Assembly: GCF_014204935.1 (NCBI RefSeq)
Contig: NZ_JACHMJ010000001.1
Span: 806,001 to 870,000 of the forward strand
DNA from: Conyzicola lurida
GTDB lineage: Bacteria; Actinomycetota; Actinomycetes; Actinomycetales; Microbacteriaceae
DNA: 64,000 bases
Direction: 5' to 3'
The position numbers and the translations under genes are program-made. This document shows, in pieces, positions 40,618-49,636 of this stretch; the stretch's first letter is position 1; each line of letters begins with the position of its first letter. The notes beneath the pieces are model-generated. The model had not been told where the DNA came from, ran no database searches, and was given only the letters and a program-made list of their open reading frames with translations.

Positions 40618-41295
40618 TCAGCAGCAGTCGCAGGCCTCGACCTCGCGCTCGCCGGTGAGAGCGGAGACCGGTACCGTGCAGGCCTCGCCCCGCCACGCTT
40701 CGAGACCCTCGCGCACGGCGAAGACGGCGATCACCAGTGCGGCGACCGAGTCCGCCCACGCCCAGCCCAGCAGCGAGTTGAGCAACAGTCCGACGAGCAG
40801 TGCCGCCGACAGGTAGCTGCAGATCAGGGTCTGCTTCGAGTCCGCGATTGCGGAGGCCGAGCCGAGTTCCCTGCCGGTGCGGCGTTCGAACCAGCTCAAG
40901 ACGGGCATGACCGCGAGGCTCACCGCCGCGAGCGCGATACCGACCGGGCTGTGTTCCGCTCCGCGCGGACCGAAGAGCGAGAGGGCGGCGTCGACGACGA
41001 CGTAGGCGGCGAGGCCGAAGAACGAGAACGCGATGACCCGCAGCGCTGCCCGCTCGCGCTTCTCGGGGTCGGGCGCCGAGAACTGCCAGGCGACTGCCGC
41101 CGCGGAGAGAACCTCGACGAGCGAATCGAGGCCGAACCCGATCAGCGCGGCCGACGAGGCGACACTGCCCGCGGCGAGAGCGACGATCGCCTCGACCACG
41201 TTGTAGGCGATCGTGATCCCGACGATGATGCGGATGCGGCGCTGGAGGGTTGTCTTGCGCTCGGCACCGAGCGGGCGCAGAGCCGTGGCGGTCAC
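40618..41295 (-). CDS. Cation diffusion facilitator-type metal efflux transporter
   Basis: A 225-residue membrane protein of the CDF family without the usual cytosolic C-terminal domain. Six helices are predicted; metal-site candidates are GFGLDSLVEVLS in helix 2 and ALLNS/WADSVAALV in helix 5. The chain ends with a cysteine-rich tail, EACDCC, suggesting soft metal handling. It is expressed from one mRNA with the CmtR-type Cd/Pb sensor: its GTG overlaps the cmtR stop by 4 bp (GTGA). In M. tuberculosis CmtR is paired with the P-type ATPase CmtA, so a CDF is a different effector. Cadmium, lead or zinc export is likely. Confidence 0.85.
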   Translation of the reverse strand: MTATALRPLGAERKTTLQRRIRIIVGITIAYNVVEAIVALAAGSVASSAALIGFGLDSLVEVLSAAAVAWQFSAPDPEKRERAALRVIAFSFFGLAAYVVVDAALSLFGPRGAEHSPVGIALAAVSLAVMPVLSWFERRTGRELGSASAIADSKQTLICSYLSAALLVGLLLNSLLGWAWADSVAALVIAVFAVREGLEAWRGEACTVPVSALTGEREVEACDCC

Positions 41296-41645
41296 GCGGC
41301 GTCCCCGCAGCAGAACGGCACGTCGCAGTTCTCCTCCGTGCAGGCTTCCCCGTCGTCGACGGCGAGCACGACGTCGACCAGCGAAGCGAGAGCGCGGGTG
41401 AGGTGCGGGTCGGCGATCTCGTACCGCGTTTGCCGGCCCTCGGGCACCGCGGCGACGATGCCGCAGCCGCGCAGGCAGCTCAGATGGTTGGACACGTTGG
41501 TGCGGGTGAGGCCGAGATCGCGTGCCAACTGCGCGGGATACCCGGGGGCGTCGAAAAGACTCATCAGGATGCGCGACCGGTTGGGATCGGCCATGGCGCG
41601 GCCCAGGCGGTTCATGACATCGAGACGGCTCGCAATGGTCAGCAT
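41292..41645 (-). CDS. cmtR: CmtR-type cadmium/lead-sensing ArsR-family repressor
   Basis: A 117-residue repressor closely matching mycobacterial CmtR. The recognition region is LTRTNVSNHLSCLRGCGIV, with Cys57 and Cys61; the third metal ligand, Cys102, falls in EACTEENC. These are the same three positions known to bind Cd(II)/Pb(II) in M. tuberculosis CmtR. Three extra cysteines (107, 112, 113) lie at the end. The ATG at 41645 is preferred over one 10 codons upstream because ACTATA (TATAGT on the minus strand) lies six bases before it. It heads a two-gene operon with the CDF transporter. Confidence 0.92.
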   Translation of the reverse strand: MLTIASRLDVMNRLGRAMADPNRSRILMSLFDAPGYPAQLARDLGLTRTNVSNHLSCLRGCGIVAAVPEGRQTRYEIADPHLTRALASLVDVVLAVDDGEACTEENCDVPFCCGDAA

Positions 41646-41667
41646 GCGCTGACTATACAGCGTACAC
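41646..41667 (-). promoter_or_regulatory. cmtR promoter with overlapping dyad
   Basis: On the minus strand TGTACGCTGTATAGT precedes the ATG by six bases. TATAGT is the -10 element, and TGTAC/GTATA form an imperfect dyad across it, where a repressor could block transcription. The position and sequence fit autoregulation by CmtR. Confidence 0.55.
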
Positions 41668-41723
41668 TGACCCATCCACCAGCGACCCCGCTCCGACGAG
41701 CGGGGCCACGTGCGGTGACGGGG

Positions 41724-42296
41724 CTACTTGACGATGCCGAAGCCGCCGGTCCAGCTGATCTTCTCGCCGGCGGCGAGAGTCAGCTGGAGGAAGCCGATGG
41801 CCTCGAGCTCGTGCGCGCGCGACAGCGAACCGGCGTCGATGGCCTGGACTCCGCCGGCCTCGATGAGGCCCACGACGGTCTCCTTCGCCGCGGCGTCGTC
41901 GCCCGCGATGAGCACCGTCGTCGCGAGGTCGCCGACCTTCTTCGAGGCGAGGGTCGCGGCGAAGGTGGTGTTGAACCCCTTCAGGACCGTGCTCGAGGGC
42001 AGTGCGGCGGCGAGCTCGGCGGTGGCGGAGCTGCCGGTCGGAACGACGAGGCCGTCGAAGGTCGCGAAGTCGAGAGGGTTCGTTGTCTCGACGACGATCT
42101 TGCCCGCGAGCTGGTCGGCGTACTTCGCCGCGATGTCGGCGAGGGCGGTGTACGGCACGGCCAGGACGACGACGTCGCCGGTGATGGTGCCGGTCGCGCC
42201 GGTGCCGATGTGGTCGACGGAGGCGCCGCCCGAGGCGAGGACGCCCGCGATGGCGCTACCCATGTTGCCGGTTCCGAAGATGGTGACGGTGGTCAT
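41724..42296 (-). CDS. NADPH-F420 reductase-like NAD-binding oxidoreductase
   Basis: A 190-residue protein with an N-terminal Rossmann fold (MTTVTIFGTGNMGSAIAGVL) and the pattern of the F420-dependent NADP reductase/P5C-reductase-like family: VVVLAVPYTALADI, IVVETTNPLDF and VLKGFNTTFA. It is shorter than the canonical F420 reductase but covers the domain. The actual cofactor partner is uncertain. The ATG at 42296 has AAGGAGCATC immediately upstream (AAGGAG, six-base spacing); a longer frame crosses the promoter. It is a single-gene transcript. Confidence 0.75.
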   Translation of the reverse strand: MTTVTIFGTGNMGSAIAGVLASGGASVDHIGTGATGTITGDVVVLAVPYTALADIAAKYADQLAGKIVVETTNPLDFATFDGLVVPTGSSATAELAAALPSSTVLKGFNTTFAATLASKKVGDLATTVLIAGDDAAAKETVVGLIEAGGVQAIDAGSLSRAHELEAIGFLQLTLAAGEKISWTGGFGIVK

Positions 42297-42419
42297 GTGA
42301 TGCTCCTTGTCTGGGGCCCGGAGGGCCGGAATTCGTTCTACGAGCAACCTACGCCCATTTAGTTGTTGCGACAACCATTTCTCTGACAGCGAAACGACGT
42401 GGCAGGGCGGGCGTGCCCG

Positions 42420-43484
42420 TCACGTGCGGTCCGGGGGTGCCGCAGGCTTCGGCCGCGCCATCCGGGGGACCACCACCTCGTTGACGATGAGAACGACGGA
42501 TGCCACGACCGGAATGGCCACGAGGGCTCCGAGTAATCCCAGCAGGCTGCCGCCCACCATCGCGCCGATGAGCACGAGCGAGGCGGGGATCGCCATCGCG
42601 CGGCTCATGATGCGCGGGCAGAGCACGTACGCCTCCAGCTGCATGTACGCGATGAGCGCGACGGCGGCGACGAGCGCGGCGGTGGGGGAGGTGAACAGGC
42701 TGATCGCCACGACGATGACCGTGCTGACTACGCTGCCGACGAGCGGGATCATCGTGATGATCAGGGCGAGCGCCGCGAGGATGCCGGCGAAGGGCACGCC
42801 GAGGATCAGCAGCAGCACGAGCGTGAACAACGCGTTGAGCACGCCCATCAGCGCCATGCCGCCGAGGTAGCGTCCGATCGACCGGGCGATGCGCTCGGCG
42901 AGCCCGACGAACGTGGGGCGGGAGTCGATCGGCACGAGCGAGTACACGGCGCGCGTGATCGCGGGAAGCGAGCCGAGGAAGAACAGCGTCAGCACGACGA
43001 TGAAGATGCCGAGCACGGTGCCGTTGAGCAGGCCGATGCCGGCCTGCAGCACGCCGCCGCCCACCGAGAGCCAGGTGTCGGGGTGCCCGACGAAGTCGAT
43101 CACCGCCGCCTCGATCGCGGTGAGCACGCCCTCGGTCGACTCGTCGAGCGCGATGAACCACGGCTGGCTGCTCAGTTCGCGCAGGTACGCGGGTGCGCCG
43201 TTCACGAGGTCGACCGCCTGCGCGGAGACGACGGGCACGATCGCCCAGCCGAGCAACGCGAGCACGGCCGCGAAGACGACCACCACGATCGTCACTCCGC
43301 CGGCGCGGGGGACGCCCCGCGCTTCGAGCCGGGCGACGAGGGGGTCGAGTCCGAGGCTGATGAACCCCGCGGCGGCGATGCAGGCGAGGATGCCGCCGAG
43401 ACTCGCGGCCGCCAGCGCGAGGGCGATCGCGAGGAGGGCTCCGACCGTCGCGGAGAACCCGATTGTGAATGCCCGACCAGACAT
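42420..43484 (-). CDS. AI-2E family transporter
   Basis: A 354-residue polytopic membrane protein of the AI-2E/PerM family. Blocks include the N-terminal paired helices (FTIGFSATVGALLAIALAL), a central amphipathic stretch (YLRELSSQPWFIALDEST), LTLFFLGSLPAITRAVYSLV, and the hallmark GVPFAGILAALALIITMIPL with a following YMQLEAYVLCPRIMSRAM. Substrate is not inferable: members export varied small molecules or ions. ATG 43484 is preferred because AGAGG sits nine bases upstream; an ATG three codons earlier has no spacing. Confidence 0.85.
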   Translation of the reverse strand: MSGRAFTIGFSATVGALLAIALALAAASLGGILACIAAAGFISLGLDPLVARLEARGVPRAGGVTIVVVVFAAVLALLGWAIVPVVSAQAVDLVNGAPAYLRELSSQPWFIALDESTEGVLTAIEAAVIDFVGHPDTWLSVGGGVLQAGIGLLNGTVLGIFIVVLTLFFLGSLPAITRAVYSLVPIDSRPTFVGLAERIARSIGRYLGGMALMGVLNALFTLVLLLILGVPFAGILAALALIITMIPLVGSVVSTVIVVAISLFTSPTAALVAAVALIAYMQLEAYVLCPRIMSRAMAIPASLVLIGAMVGGSLLGLLGALVAIPVVASVVLIVNEVVVPRMARPKPAAPPDRT

Positions 43485-43634
43485 CGTCGCCATCCTCTGC
43501 AGTGAGGGCAGTGAAACGATCCCAGAGTAGACCCGGGCGGCCGCCCGCCGACAGGACGGAATCGTCCGGTCGGCCGCTCGACAGGACCAATCGGGCGGCG
43601 TGCGCCGCGGCATCCTGTTGGCCGACGAAGCGAG

Positions 43635-45554
43635 TTACTTGTCGATGACCCGCACGAGCTCTTCGATGAACTCGGTGAACCCGGTCGACCGGCGGATCAG
43701 CTCGAGCACGTCGGCGCGGTCGGCGAACACCTCGACGAACTGGTCGAACACGTTCTGGAACGACGCGCGCCCGCTCGACGAGAACGCGATGAGGGCGATC
43801 ACGTTCACCCGGTTCTCGCCCCACGGCATCGCCGTCTCGTTCACCGCGATGGCGATCGAGGTGCGGGTGGCGCTCATGGCCATGGCGTGCGGCACGGCGA
43901 TCGACTCGGTGAACGCCGTCGACGACAGGGCCTCGCGCTCGATGGCGCCCGTGATGTAGCTCTCGTCGATGATCCCGCGCTCGAGCATCAGGTCGCCGAG
44001 CTTGCGGATCATCGCAGCCTCGCTGTCGGCCTGCTCGTTGCGCAGGAACAGCGCCTCGTCGAAGTAGAGCAGCAGGTCGTCCTTGATGCGGATGCGGCGA
44101 CGGTGGCGGCGCAGCTTCGAGATCGCGCGACGGATGTTCTCCACGTCGCCCTCGGTGAGGAACGGCTGGATGACCACGACGTTGTCGGCCGCGCCCTTCA
44201 CCGCGATGGTGGTGAGCACCAGGTCGGTGACGAACTCGCTCCAGTTGACGTCGGTGCGGGTGACGACCACCTCGATCGAGACCTCGTCGCCGAGCGCCTT
44301 CTCGATGTGCTGGCGCAGGATGTCGTGCATGTCGTAGTAGCCGGGCGATACGATCGCGACCGTGAGGCGTTCTTCGCTGCGCGACTGCCGTTCGAGGTGT
44401 GAGCCGATGTGCATCGCGATGTACGAGATCTCGTCGTCGTTGATGGTGATCGACTTCTCGCGCTGGATCTGGCTCGCCATAAACACGGCGACGTCGTAGA
44501 TCATCGGGTACGACGTCTTGATCGAGCGCACGAGCGGGTTGCGCGAGTAGGAGTTGTCCTGCGCCCGAGCGATGAGATTGCCGACGTGCAGCGCGAACCG
44601 CACCATAAACGCCTCGTCGTCGAGGTCGAGCAGGTACTCCTCGCCCACCTGCGCGACCACGCGGCGCACGGTGTCGAGGTGCTCCGGCACGACGTAGTTG
44701 TCGACGACCGACTGCACCGGCTCGTTCTGCCCCGGCGTGATGACGCGCGTCGTCAGCAGCTTCGCCAGGTACTCGATGTCTGTGCGGTCGAGCTGCACCC
44801 CGAAGTGATCGAGAGTGAGCTCGGAGAGCGCGGCGGTCACGGGTGCGTCCGGCTGGCTCGCGGCATCCGTTGCCGTCGACGGCGGCGAATTGGGGCGTCG
44901 GATGACGCGGTCCACGGCGATCGCGACGTGCAGCAGCACGCTGTTGACGCCGTATTCGTTGACGAAGTAGCCCTGGGAGTCGAGCATCGCGATCAGCCGG
45001 GTCTTGAAGACGCCGAGGTCTTCGGAGACGAACTCCTTCTGCACGGTCTCGAGCTCGAGGAAACCCTGCGCGCTCTCGCGGCGGAAGATCTTGCTGAGCA
45101 CACGGCGGTACTCGGCCTCTGAGCCGGTCAGCGTCACGATGCTGCCCTGGCGGCTGAGGGTGAGCCCGGCGTCTTCGCCGAGCGCCTTCACCTTGCGCAG
45201 GTCGGTTTCGATCGTCGATTCGCTCACATAGAGGCTGTCGGCGAGGTCGTGGATGTCGAGGCCGCCGGGTGCGTCGGTGAGACGCCGCACCAAGTGGTGT
45301 ACCCGGTCGCGCGGGGTCTCGCCCTCGTGGCCGCGACCGCCGGACGCGAACGTGGCGTAGGCCTCCCGGTTGAGCCGGTAGCCGTTGGTCGACGACGAGA
45401 TGATGCTGAGCGGGTGGGCCGCGGCTTTGGCGGCGGTGACGTAGCTGCGCACACTGCGGGTCGTGACACCGAGGTGTTCTGCCAGCTCTGCCGCTGTCAC
45501 CCGGGTGTCGCTCTGCGAGAGGTAGTCCAGCAGGCGCTCGTACTTATCGCTCAT
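43635..45554 (-). CDS. mtlR: PRD-domain PTS-responsive activator (MtlR-like)
   Basis: A 639-residue BglG/MtlR-type activator. Order: HTH (about 1-60, TAAELAEHLGVTTRSVRSYV), Mga-like helix-turn-helix (85-165), PRD1 (185-300, LLHVAIAVDRVIRR), PRD2 (305-410, RFALHVGNLIARAQDNS and YIAMHIGSHLER), a IIB-like domain (415-505) and a C-terminal IIA-like domain (510-639, with FTESIAVPHAMAMSA). Conserved PRD histidines are present. The IIB-like domain begins VAIVSPGYYDMHD and lacks the usual phosphorylated Cys. It diverges from the mannitol PTS operon and is almost certainly its regulator. Confidence 0.88.
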   Translation of the reverse strand: MSDKYERLLDYLSQSDTRVTAAELAEHLGVTTRSVRSYVTAAKAAAHPLSIISSSTNGYRLNREAYATFASGGRGHEGETPRDRVHHLVRRLTDAPGGLDIHDLADSLYVSESTIETDLRKVKALGEDAGLTLSRQGSIVTLTGSEAEYRRVLSKIFRRESAQGFLELETVQKEFVSEDLGVFKTRLIAMLDSQGYFVNEYGVNSVLLHVAIAVDRVIRRPNSPPSTATDAASQPDAPVTAALSELTLDHFGVQLDRTDIEYLAKLLTTRVITPGQNEPVQSVVDNYVVPEHLDTVRRVVAQVGEEYLLDLDDEAFMVRFALHVGNLIARAQDNSYSRNPLVRSIKTSYPMIYDVAVFMASQIQREKSITINDDEISYIAMHIGSHLERQSRSEERLTVAIVSPGYYDMHDILRQHIEKALGDEVSIEVVVTRTDVNWSEFVTDLVLTTIAVKGAADNVVVIQPFLTEGDVENIRRAISKLRRHRRRIRIKDDLLLYFDEALFLRNEQADSEAAMIRKLGDLMLERGIIDESYITGAIEREALSSTAFTESIAVPHAMAMSATRTSIAIAVNETAMPWGENRVNVIALIAFSSSGRASFQNVFDQFVEVFADRADVLELIRRSTGFTEFIEELVRVIDK

Positions 45555-45605
45555 TTACAGCAACTTAACCATGTTCTTCGGGGGCGTCGCGCACGGGAAG
45601 CCCAT

Positions 45606-45625
45606 CTTTCCGCGAGTGCGGAAAG
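45606..45625. promoter_or_regulatory. Dyad operator candidate of the mannitol operon
   Basis: CTTTCCGC (45606-45613) and GCGGAAAG (45618-45625) form a perfect 8-bp dyad with a 4-nt centre, inside the 163-bp region between the PRD regulator and the PTS operon. A regulator of this class binds dyads of this type. The region is AT-rich from 45640 on and probably holds the operon promoter. Confidence 0.5.
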
Positions 45626-45717
45626 GAAACTACTGGATCGCTGCGTTGATTAGTTCAAAGATAGAGGCCTAAGCACGTCGATTCGCTGTATCACCAGGGA
45701 ACGCAAGGAGGCGATCC

Positions 45718-46071
45718 ATGACTACCGTTCTGATCGTCTGCGGTGCCGGCGCTTCGAGTACCTTCCTCGCCAGCCGCATGCGCGCGATCGCCCGCACCCG
45801 CGGCGTCGACGTCACCGTCCAGGCCGCGAGCGACGACGAGATCGACGAGCGTCTCCCCTTCGTCGACGTGATCCTCGTCGGGTCGCACCTCTCCGGCAGC
45901 TTCGATGTCATCCGTACCCGCGCCGCCGAACACGGTGTGCCCGCTGGCCTCCTCGACGCGTCCGTCTTCGGTCCCACCGGCGCCGACGACGCCTTCGACC
46001 TTCTCTCGACGCTGGCCCCACACGGGCTGGCGGATTCCCGCACCCTAACAAAGGAAACTCCCCATGCCTGA
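45718..46071 (+). CDS. PTS IIB-like protein (lactose/cellobiose type)
   Basis: A 117-residue cytosolic protein with the phosphocysteine loop of Lac/Cel-type IIB: VLIVCGAGASSTFLASRM, with Cys8. No cognate IIC or IIA of that class is in the window, although it is first in the mannitol operon. It has a strong AAGGAGG (45705-45711) six bases upstream, the best ribosome site in the operon. Its stop overlaps the HPr gene by 8 bp. It may pass phosphate to the PRD regulator, whose own IIB-like domain has no Cys; this is inference. Confidence 0.75.
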   Translation: MTTVLIVCGAGASSTFLASRMRAIARTRGVDVTVQAASDDEIDERLPFVDVILVGSHLSGSFDVIRTRAAEHGVPAGLLDASVFGPTGADDAFDLLSTLAPHGLADSRTLTKETPHA

Positions 46072-46327
46072 TCGCAGTGTCGTTATCGCCTCGGCCAACG
46101 GCCTCCACGCCCGACCGGCGTCGCTCTTCGTACAGGCCGTCGCGGCTTCCGGACTCGCCGTCGAGCTCACCCGGGGCGACAAGACGCTCAACGCGTCGAG
46201 CATCCTCGGACTCATCTCCCTCGGACTGCAGCACGGCGACGAGGTCACCCTGCACGCCGAGGGCGACAACGCGGACGCCGTCCTCGACGACCTTGCCGGC
46301 TTCCTCGGAACGGACCACGACGCATGA
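46064..46327 (+). CDS. ptsH: HPr phosphocarrier protein
   Basis: An 87-residue HPr. The phosphorylatable His15 lies in GLHARPASLF. The region around position 46 reads LNASSILGLISLGLQ, with serines near the regulatory position of Gram-positive HPr. It transfers phosphate from enzyme I to the IIA domains. It overlaps the IIB-like gene by 8 bp and ptsI by 4 bp (ATGA), so it is strictly co-translated. It is embedded in the mannitol operon. Confidence 0.95.
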   Translation: MPDRSVVIASANGLHARPASLFVQAVAASGLAVELTRGDKTLNASSILGLISLGLQHGDEVTLHAEGDNADAVLDDLAGFLGTDHDA

Positions 46328-48024
46328 GCGACTCCGTCTCCCTCTCCGGCGTAGGAATCGGCCGCGGCCTCGCCCTCGGCCCGATCCTGCGCATGCCCGA
46401 CCCGCTTCCCGAGCCCGCGGACGTCGCGAGCACCGTCGGCGCTGACGCCGAGAAGGTCCGCTCTGCCGGTGCCCTCGCGGCGACGGCCGCCGACATCCGT
46501 CTGCGCGGACAGCGCGCCGGCGGCGCGGCCAAGGACGTGCTCGACGCCCAGGCGTTTATGGCCGAAGACCCCACGCTCAAGGACGACGTCGACGCCCGCA
46601 TCACCTCCGGCAAGACCGCGGAGCGCGCCGTCTACGAGGCGTTCGCCGCCTTCCGTGACCTGCTCACCAGCATGGGCGGCTACATGGGGGAGCGCGCGAC
46701 CGACCTCAACGACGTCTCACAACGCGTCGTCGCCCACCTCCAGGGCGTCTCGGCCCCCGGCGTGCCGGATCCCGACTACAAGTTCGTCCTCGTCGCCCGC
46801 GACCTCGCTCCGGCCGACACCGCCCTGCTCGACCTCGACAAGGTGCTCGCGCTCATCACCAGCGACGGCGGACCGACCTCGCACACGGCGATCCTCGCCC
46901 GCGAGAAGTCGATCGTCGCGGTCGTGGGCGCAACCGGCGCCCTCGAGCTCACCGACGACCAGACCGTCATCGTCGACGCCACCACGGGCGCCGTGACCGT
47001 CGACCCGACCGACGAGCAGAAGGCAGCGGCCGAGGCGACCATCGCCTCCCGTGCCGCAGCCGCCGATGTGCCCGTCGGACCGGGCGCGCTCGCCGACGGC
47101 ACCGCGGTGCCGCTGCTCGCGAACCTCGGCTCCGTCGACGGCGCCGAGCCCGCGATCGAGAAGGGCGCGGAGGGCGTCGGCCTGTTCCGCACCGAGTTCC
47201 TCTTCCTCGACGCCGACCGTGCCCCGACCGTCGCCGAGCAGCAGGAGAAGTACACCCAGCTGCTCACCGCGTTCGCCGGCAAGAAGGTCGTCGTGCGTGC
47301 GCTCGACGCCGGAGCCGACAAGCCGCTCAGCTTCCTCAACGACGCGCCGGAGGAGAACCCGGCCCTCGGGCTGCGCGGCATCCGCGCGCTCCGTGCCAAC
47401 GAGCCGATCCTGCGCGACCAGCTCACCGCCCTCGCGAACGCCGACGCGGCCACCGACGCCGACCTCTGGGTCATGGCGCCGATGGTGTCGACCGTCGAGG
47501 AGTCGCGCTACTTCACCAAGCTGGCGAAGGAACTCGGCATCAAGACCGCCGGCGTGATGATCGAGGTCCCCGCGGCGGCACTGCTCGCCGACCGAATCCT
47601 GCCCGAGACCGACTTCGCGAGCATCGGAACCAACGACCTCACGCAGTACACCCTCGCGGCCGACCGCCTCCTGGGCTCGGTCGCCTCGTTCCAGGACCCG
47701 TGGCACCCCGCCGTTCTCCGCCTGGTCGGAGAAGTCGGCCGTGCAGGCGCGTCGCTCGGCAAGCCCGTCGGAATCTGCGGCGAGGCCGCGGCCGACCCGC
47801 TGCTCGCCGTCGTGCTCGTCGGCCTCGGAGCCACGTCCCTCTCGATGTCGCCCGCGGCTCTCGCCGACGTGCGCGCCGAACTGGCCCGGTTCAGCCTGGA
47901 TCAGGCCAAGGAATTCGCCGAACTCGCACTCTCGGCAAATAGCGCAGTAGAGGCCCGCGTCGCCGTGGTCAACGCTGCGAACGCATTCACCACTTCCATC
48001 TCAACCATCACAGAATCGGAGTAA
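46324..48024 (+). CDS. ptsI: PTS enzyme I
   Basis: A 566-residue phosphoenolpyruvate-protein phosphotransferase. The phosphohistidine domain has GGPTSHTAILAR, with His187, close to His189 of E. coli. The PEP-binding barrel has LFRTEFLFLD, VVRALDAGADKPL, NPALGLRGIRAL, a MIEVPAAALLAD block, FASIGTNDLTQYTLAADR and KPVGICGEAAADP with the active Cys. The length is typical. It follows ptsH with a 4-bp overlap and precedes mtlA by 5 bp. Confidence 0.96.
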   Translation: MSDSVSLSGVGIGRGLALGPILRMPDPLPEPADVASTVGADAEKVRSAGALAATAADIRLRGQRAGGAAKDVLDAQAFMAEDPTLKDDVDARITSGKTAERAVYEAFAAFRDLLTSMGGYMGERATDLNDVSQRVVAHLQGVSAPGVPDPDYKFVLVARDLAPADTALLDLDKVLALITSDGGPTSHTAILAREKSIVAVVGATGALELTDDQTVIVDATTGAVTVDPTDEQKAAAEATIASRAAAADVPVGPGALADGTAVPLLANLGSVDGAEPAIEKGAEGVGLFRTEFLFLDADRAPTVAEQQEKYTQLLTAFAGKKVVVRALDAGADKPLSFLNDAPEENPALGLRGIRALRANEPILRDQLTALANADAATDADLWVMAPMVSTVEESRYFTKLAKELGIKTAGVMIEVPAAALLADRILPETDFASIGTNDLTQYTLAADRLLGSVASFQDPWHPAVLRLVGEVGRAGASLGKPVGICGEAAADPLLAVVLVGLGATSLSMSPAALADVRAELARFSLDQAKEFAELALSANSAVEARVAVVNAANAFTTSISTITESE

Positions 48025-48029
48025 GACCC

Positions 48030-49580
48030 ATGACAACGACGTCCTCACCCACGCGCGGATCAGCGAAAGTAGGTGTTCAGAAGTTCGGCACGTTCGTCAG
48101 TGGAATGGTGCTGCCGAACATCGCCGCCTTCATCGCCTGGGGCCTCATCACCGCCCTCTTCATCGAGACCGGATGGCTTCCGCTGCTCGGAATCGACGCC
48201 ACCTGGGTACAGCAGCTCGGTGGCTGGAGCAGCGACCCCGACGTGGTGAACACGGGCCTCGTCGGCCCGATGATCACCTACCTGCTTCCCCTCCTGATCG
48301 CGAACACCGGTGGCCGCATGGTCTACGGTCTCCGCGGCGGTGTGGTCGGAACCATCGCCACCATGGGTGTCATCGTCGGAGCGGGCATCCCGATGTTCCT
48401 CGGCGCGATGATCGTCGGCCCCGGTGCCGCGTGGGTCATGAAGAAGGTCGACCAGCTCTGGGCCGGCAAGATCAAGGCCGGCTTCGAAATGCTCGTCGAC
48501 AACTTCTCCGGCGGAATCGTCGGAGCGGCCCTCGCGGTGCTGTCGTTCTTCGTCATCGCCCCGGCGGTCACGGCGATCAGCAGCTTCCTCGAGTGGGTCG
48601 TCAAGATCCTGGTCGACACGTCGCTGCTGCCCCTCGCCAGCGTCTTCGTCGAGCCCGGCAAGATCCTGTTCCTGAACAACGCCATCAACCACGGTGTCTT
48701 CACCCCGCTCGGCACCATCGAGTCGGAGCGCACCGGACAGTCGATCCTCTTCCTCATCGAAGCGAACCCCGGCCCCGGCCTCGGCCTGCTGCTCGCCTTC
48801 GCCGTCTTCGGTGTCGGCCTGCTGCGCGCCAGCGCTCCCGGCGCGATCCTCATCCAGTTCGTCGGCGGTATCCACGAGATCTACTTCCCCTACGTTCTGG
48901 CGAAGCCGCTCCTCATCGTCGCCGTCATCGCCGGTGGCGCGAGCGGTGTGCTCACGAACGTGATCTTCCAGTCGGGACTGCGCGCACCCGCGTCGCCCGG
49001 CTCGATCATCGCGATCCTCGCCCAGACGCCTCCCGGAAGCTTCGTCGGCGTCATCCTGTCGGTCATCATCTCGGCCGGTGTCTCGTTCCTCGTGGCGTCC
49101 ATCATCATCCGCGCGAGCCGTAAGACCGACCTCGAGGCCATCAACGCCGGCAACGACACCGCTCTCGCGGACGCCGTCGCCAAGAACGCCGCCAACAAGG
49201 GCCGCGACAGCCAGGTCGGTTCGCTCCTCGGCGACGCGGCAGCTGCTCCCGCCGCCGCGACCGCGACTGCCGCGACCAGCAACGCGCCGATCACCTCGAT
49301 CGTCTTCGCCTGCGACGCCGGCATGGGCTCGAGCGCCATGGGTGCCACGGTCATGCGCAACAAGATCAAGAAGGCCGGAATCGAAGGGGTCACCGTCGTC
49401 AACCAGGCGATCGCGAACCTAGACGGCACCGCCGACCTGGTCATCACGCAGCGCGAACTGACTCCCCGTGCCACGGAGAAGTCGCCGAACGCGCAGCACG
49501 TCTCTGTCGACAACTTCATGAACAGCCCGAAGTACGACGAGGTCGTAGCGCTGCTCGAGTCCCAGAAGGCCTCGAAGTAA
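48030..49580 (+). CDS. mtlA: PTS mannitol transporter IICB
   Basis: A 516-residue permease. The IIC domain covers residues 1-350 (KFGTFVSGMVLPNIAAFIAW, then TYLLPLLIANTGGRMVYG, and the hallmark GGIHEIYFPYVLAKP). A linker of Ala/Thr-rich sequence (about 395-420) leads to the IIB domain, with the phosphocysteine Cys428 in IVFACDAGMGSSAMGA. It imports and phosphorylates mannitol to mannitol-1-phosphate. IIA is separate (next gene). It lies 5 bp after ptsI, and its ribosome site overlaps the ptsI stop. Confidence 0.96.
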   Translation: MTTTSSPTRGSAKVGVQKFGTFVSGMVLPNIAAFIAWGLITALFIETGWLPLLGIDATWVQQLGGWSSDPDVVNTGLVGPMITYLLPLLIANTGGRMVYGLRGGVVGTIATMGVIVGAGIPMFLGAMIVGPGAAWVMKKVDQLWAGKIKAGFEMLVDNFSGGIVGAALAVLSFFVIAPAVTAISSFLEWVVKILVDTSLLPLASVFVEPGKILFLNNAINHGVFTPLGTIESERTGQSILFLIEANPGPGLGLLLAFAVFGVGLLRASAPGAILIQFVGGIHEIYFPYVLAKPLLIVAVIAGGASGVLTNVIFQSGLRAPASPGSIIAILAQTPPGSFVGVILSVIISAGVSFLVASIIIRASRKTDLEAINAGNDTALADAVAKNAANKGRDSQVGSLLGDAAAAPAAATATAATSNAPITSIVFACDAGMGSSAMGATVMRNKIKKAGIEGVTVVNQAIANLDGTADLVITQRELTPRATEKSPNAQHVSVDNFMNSPKYDEVVALLESQKASK

Positions 49581-49636
49581 CACCCACCACCAGCTCCACC
49601 AGCACCACCGAATAGCCAGGAAGAAAGAGGAATCGC

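Noticed and set aside
43605-43615. A specific operator behind the PRD regulator gene
   Set aside because: The palindromic-looking CCGCGGCATCC there is one copy of the motif dispersed over the whole window.
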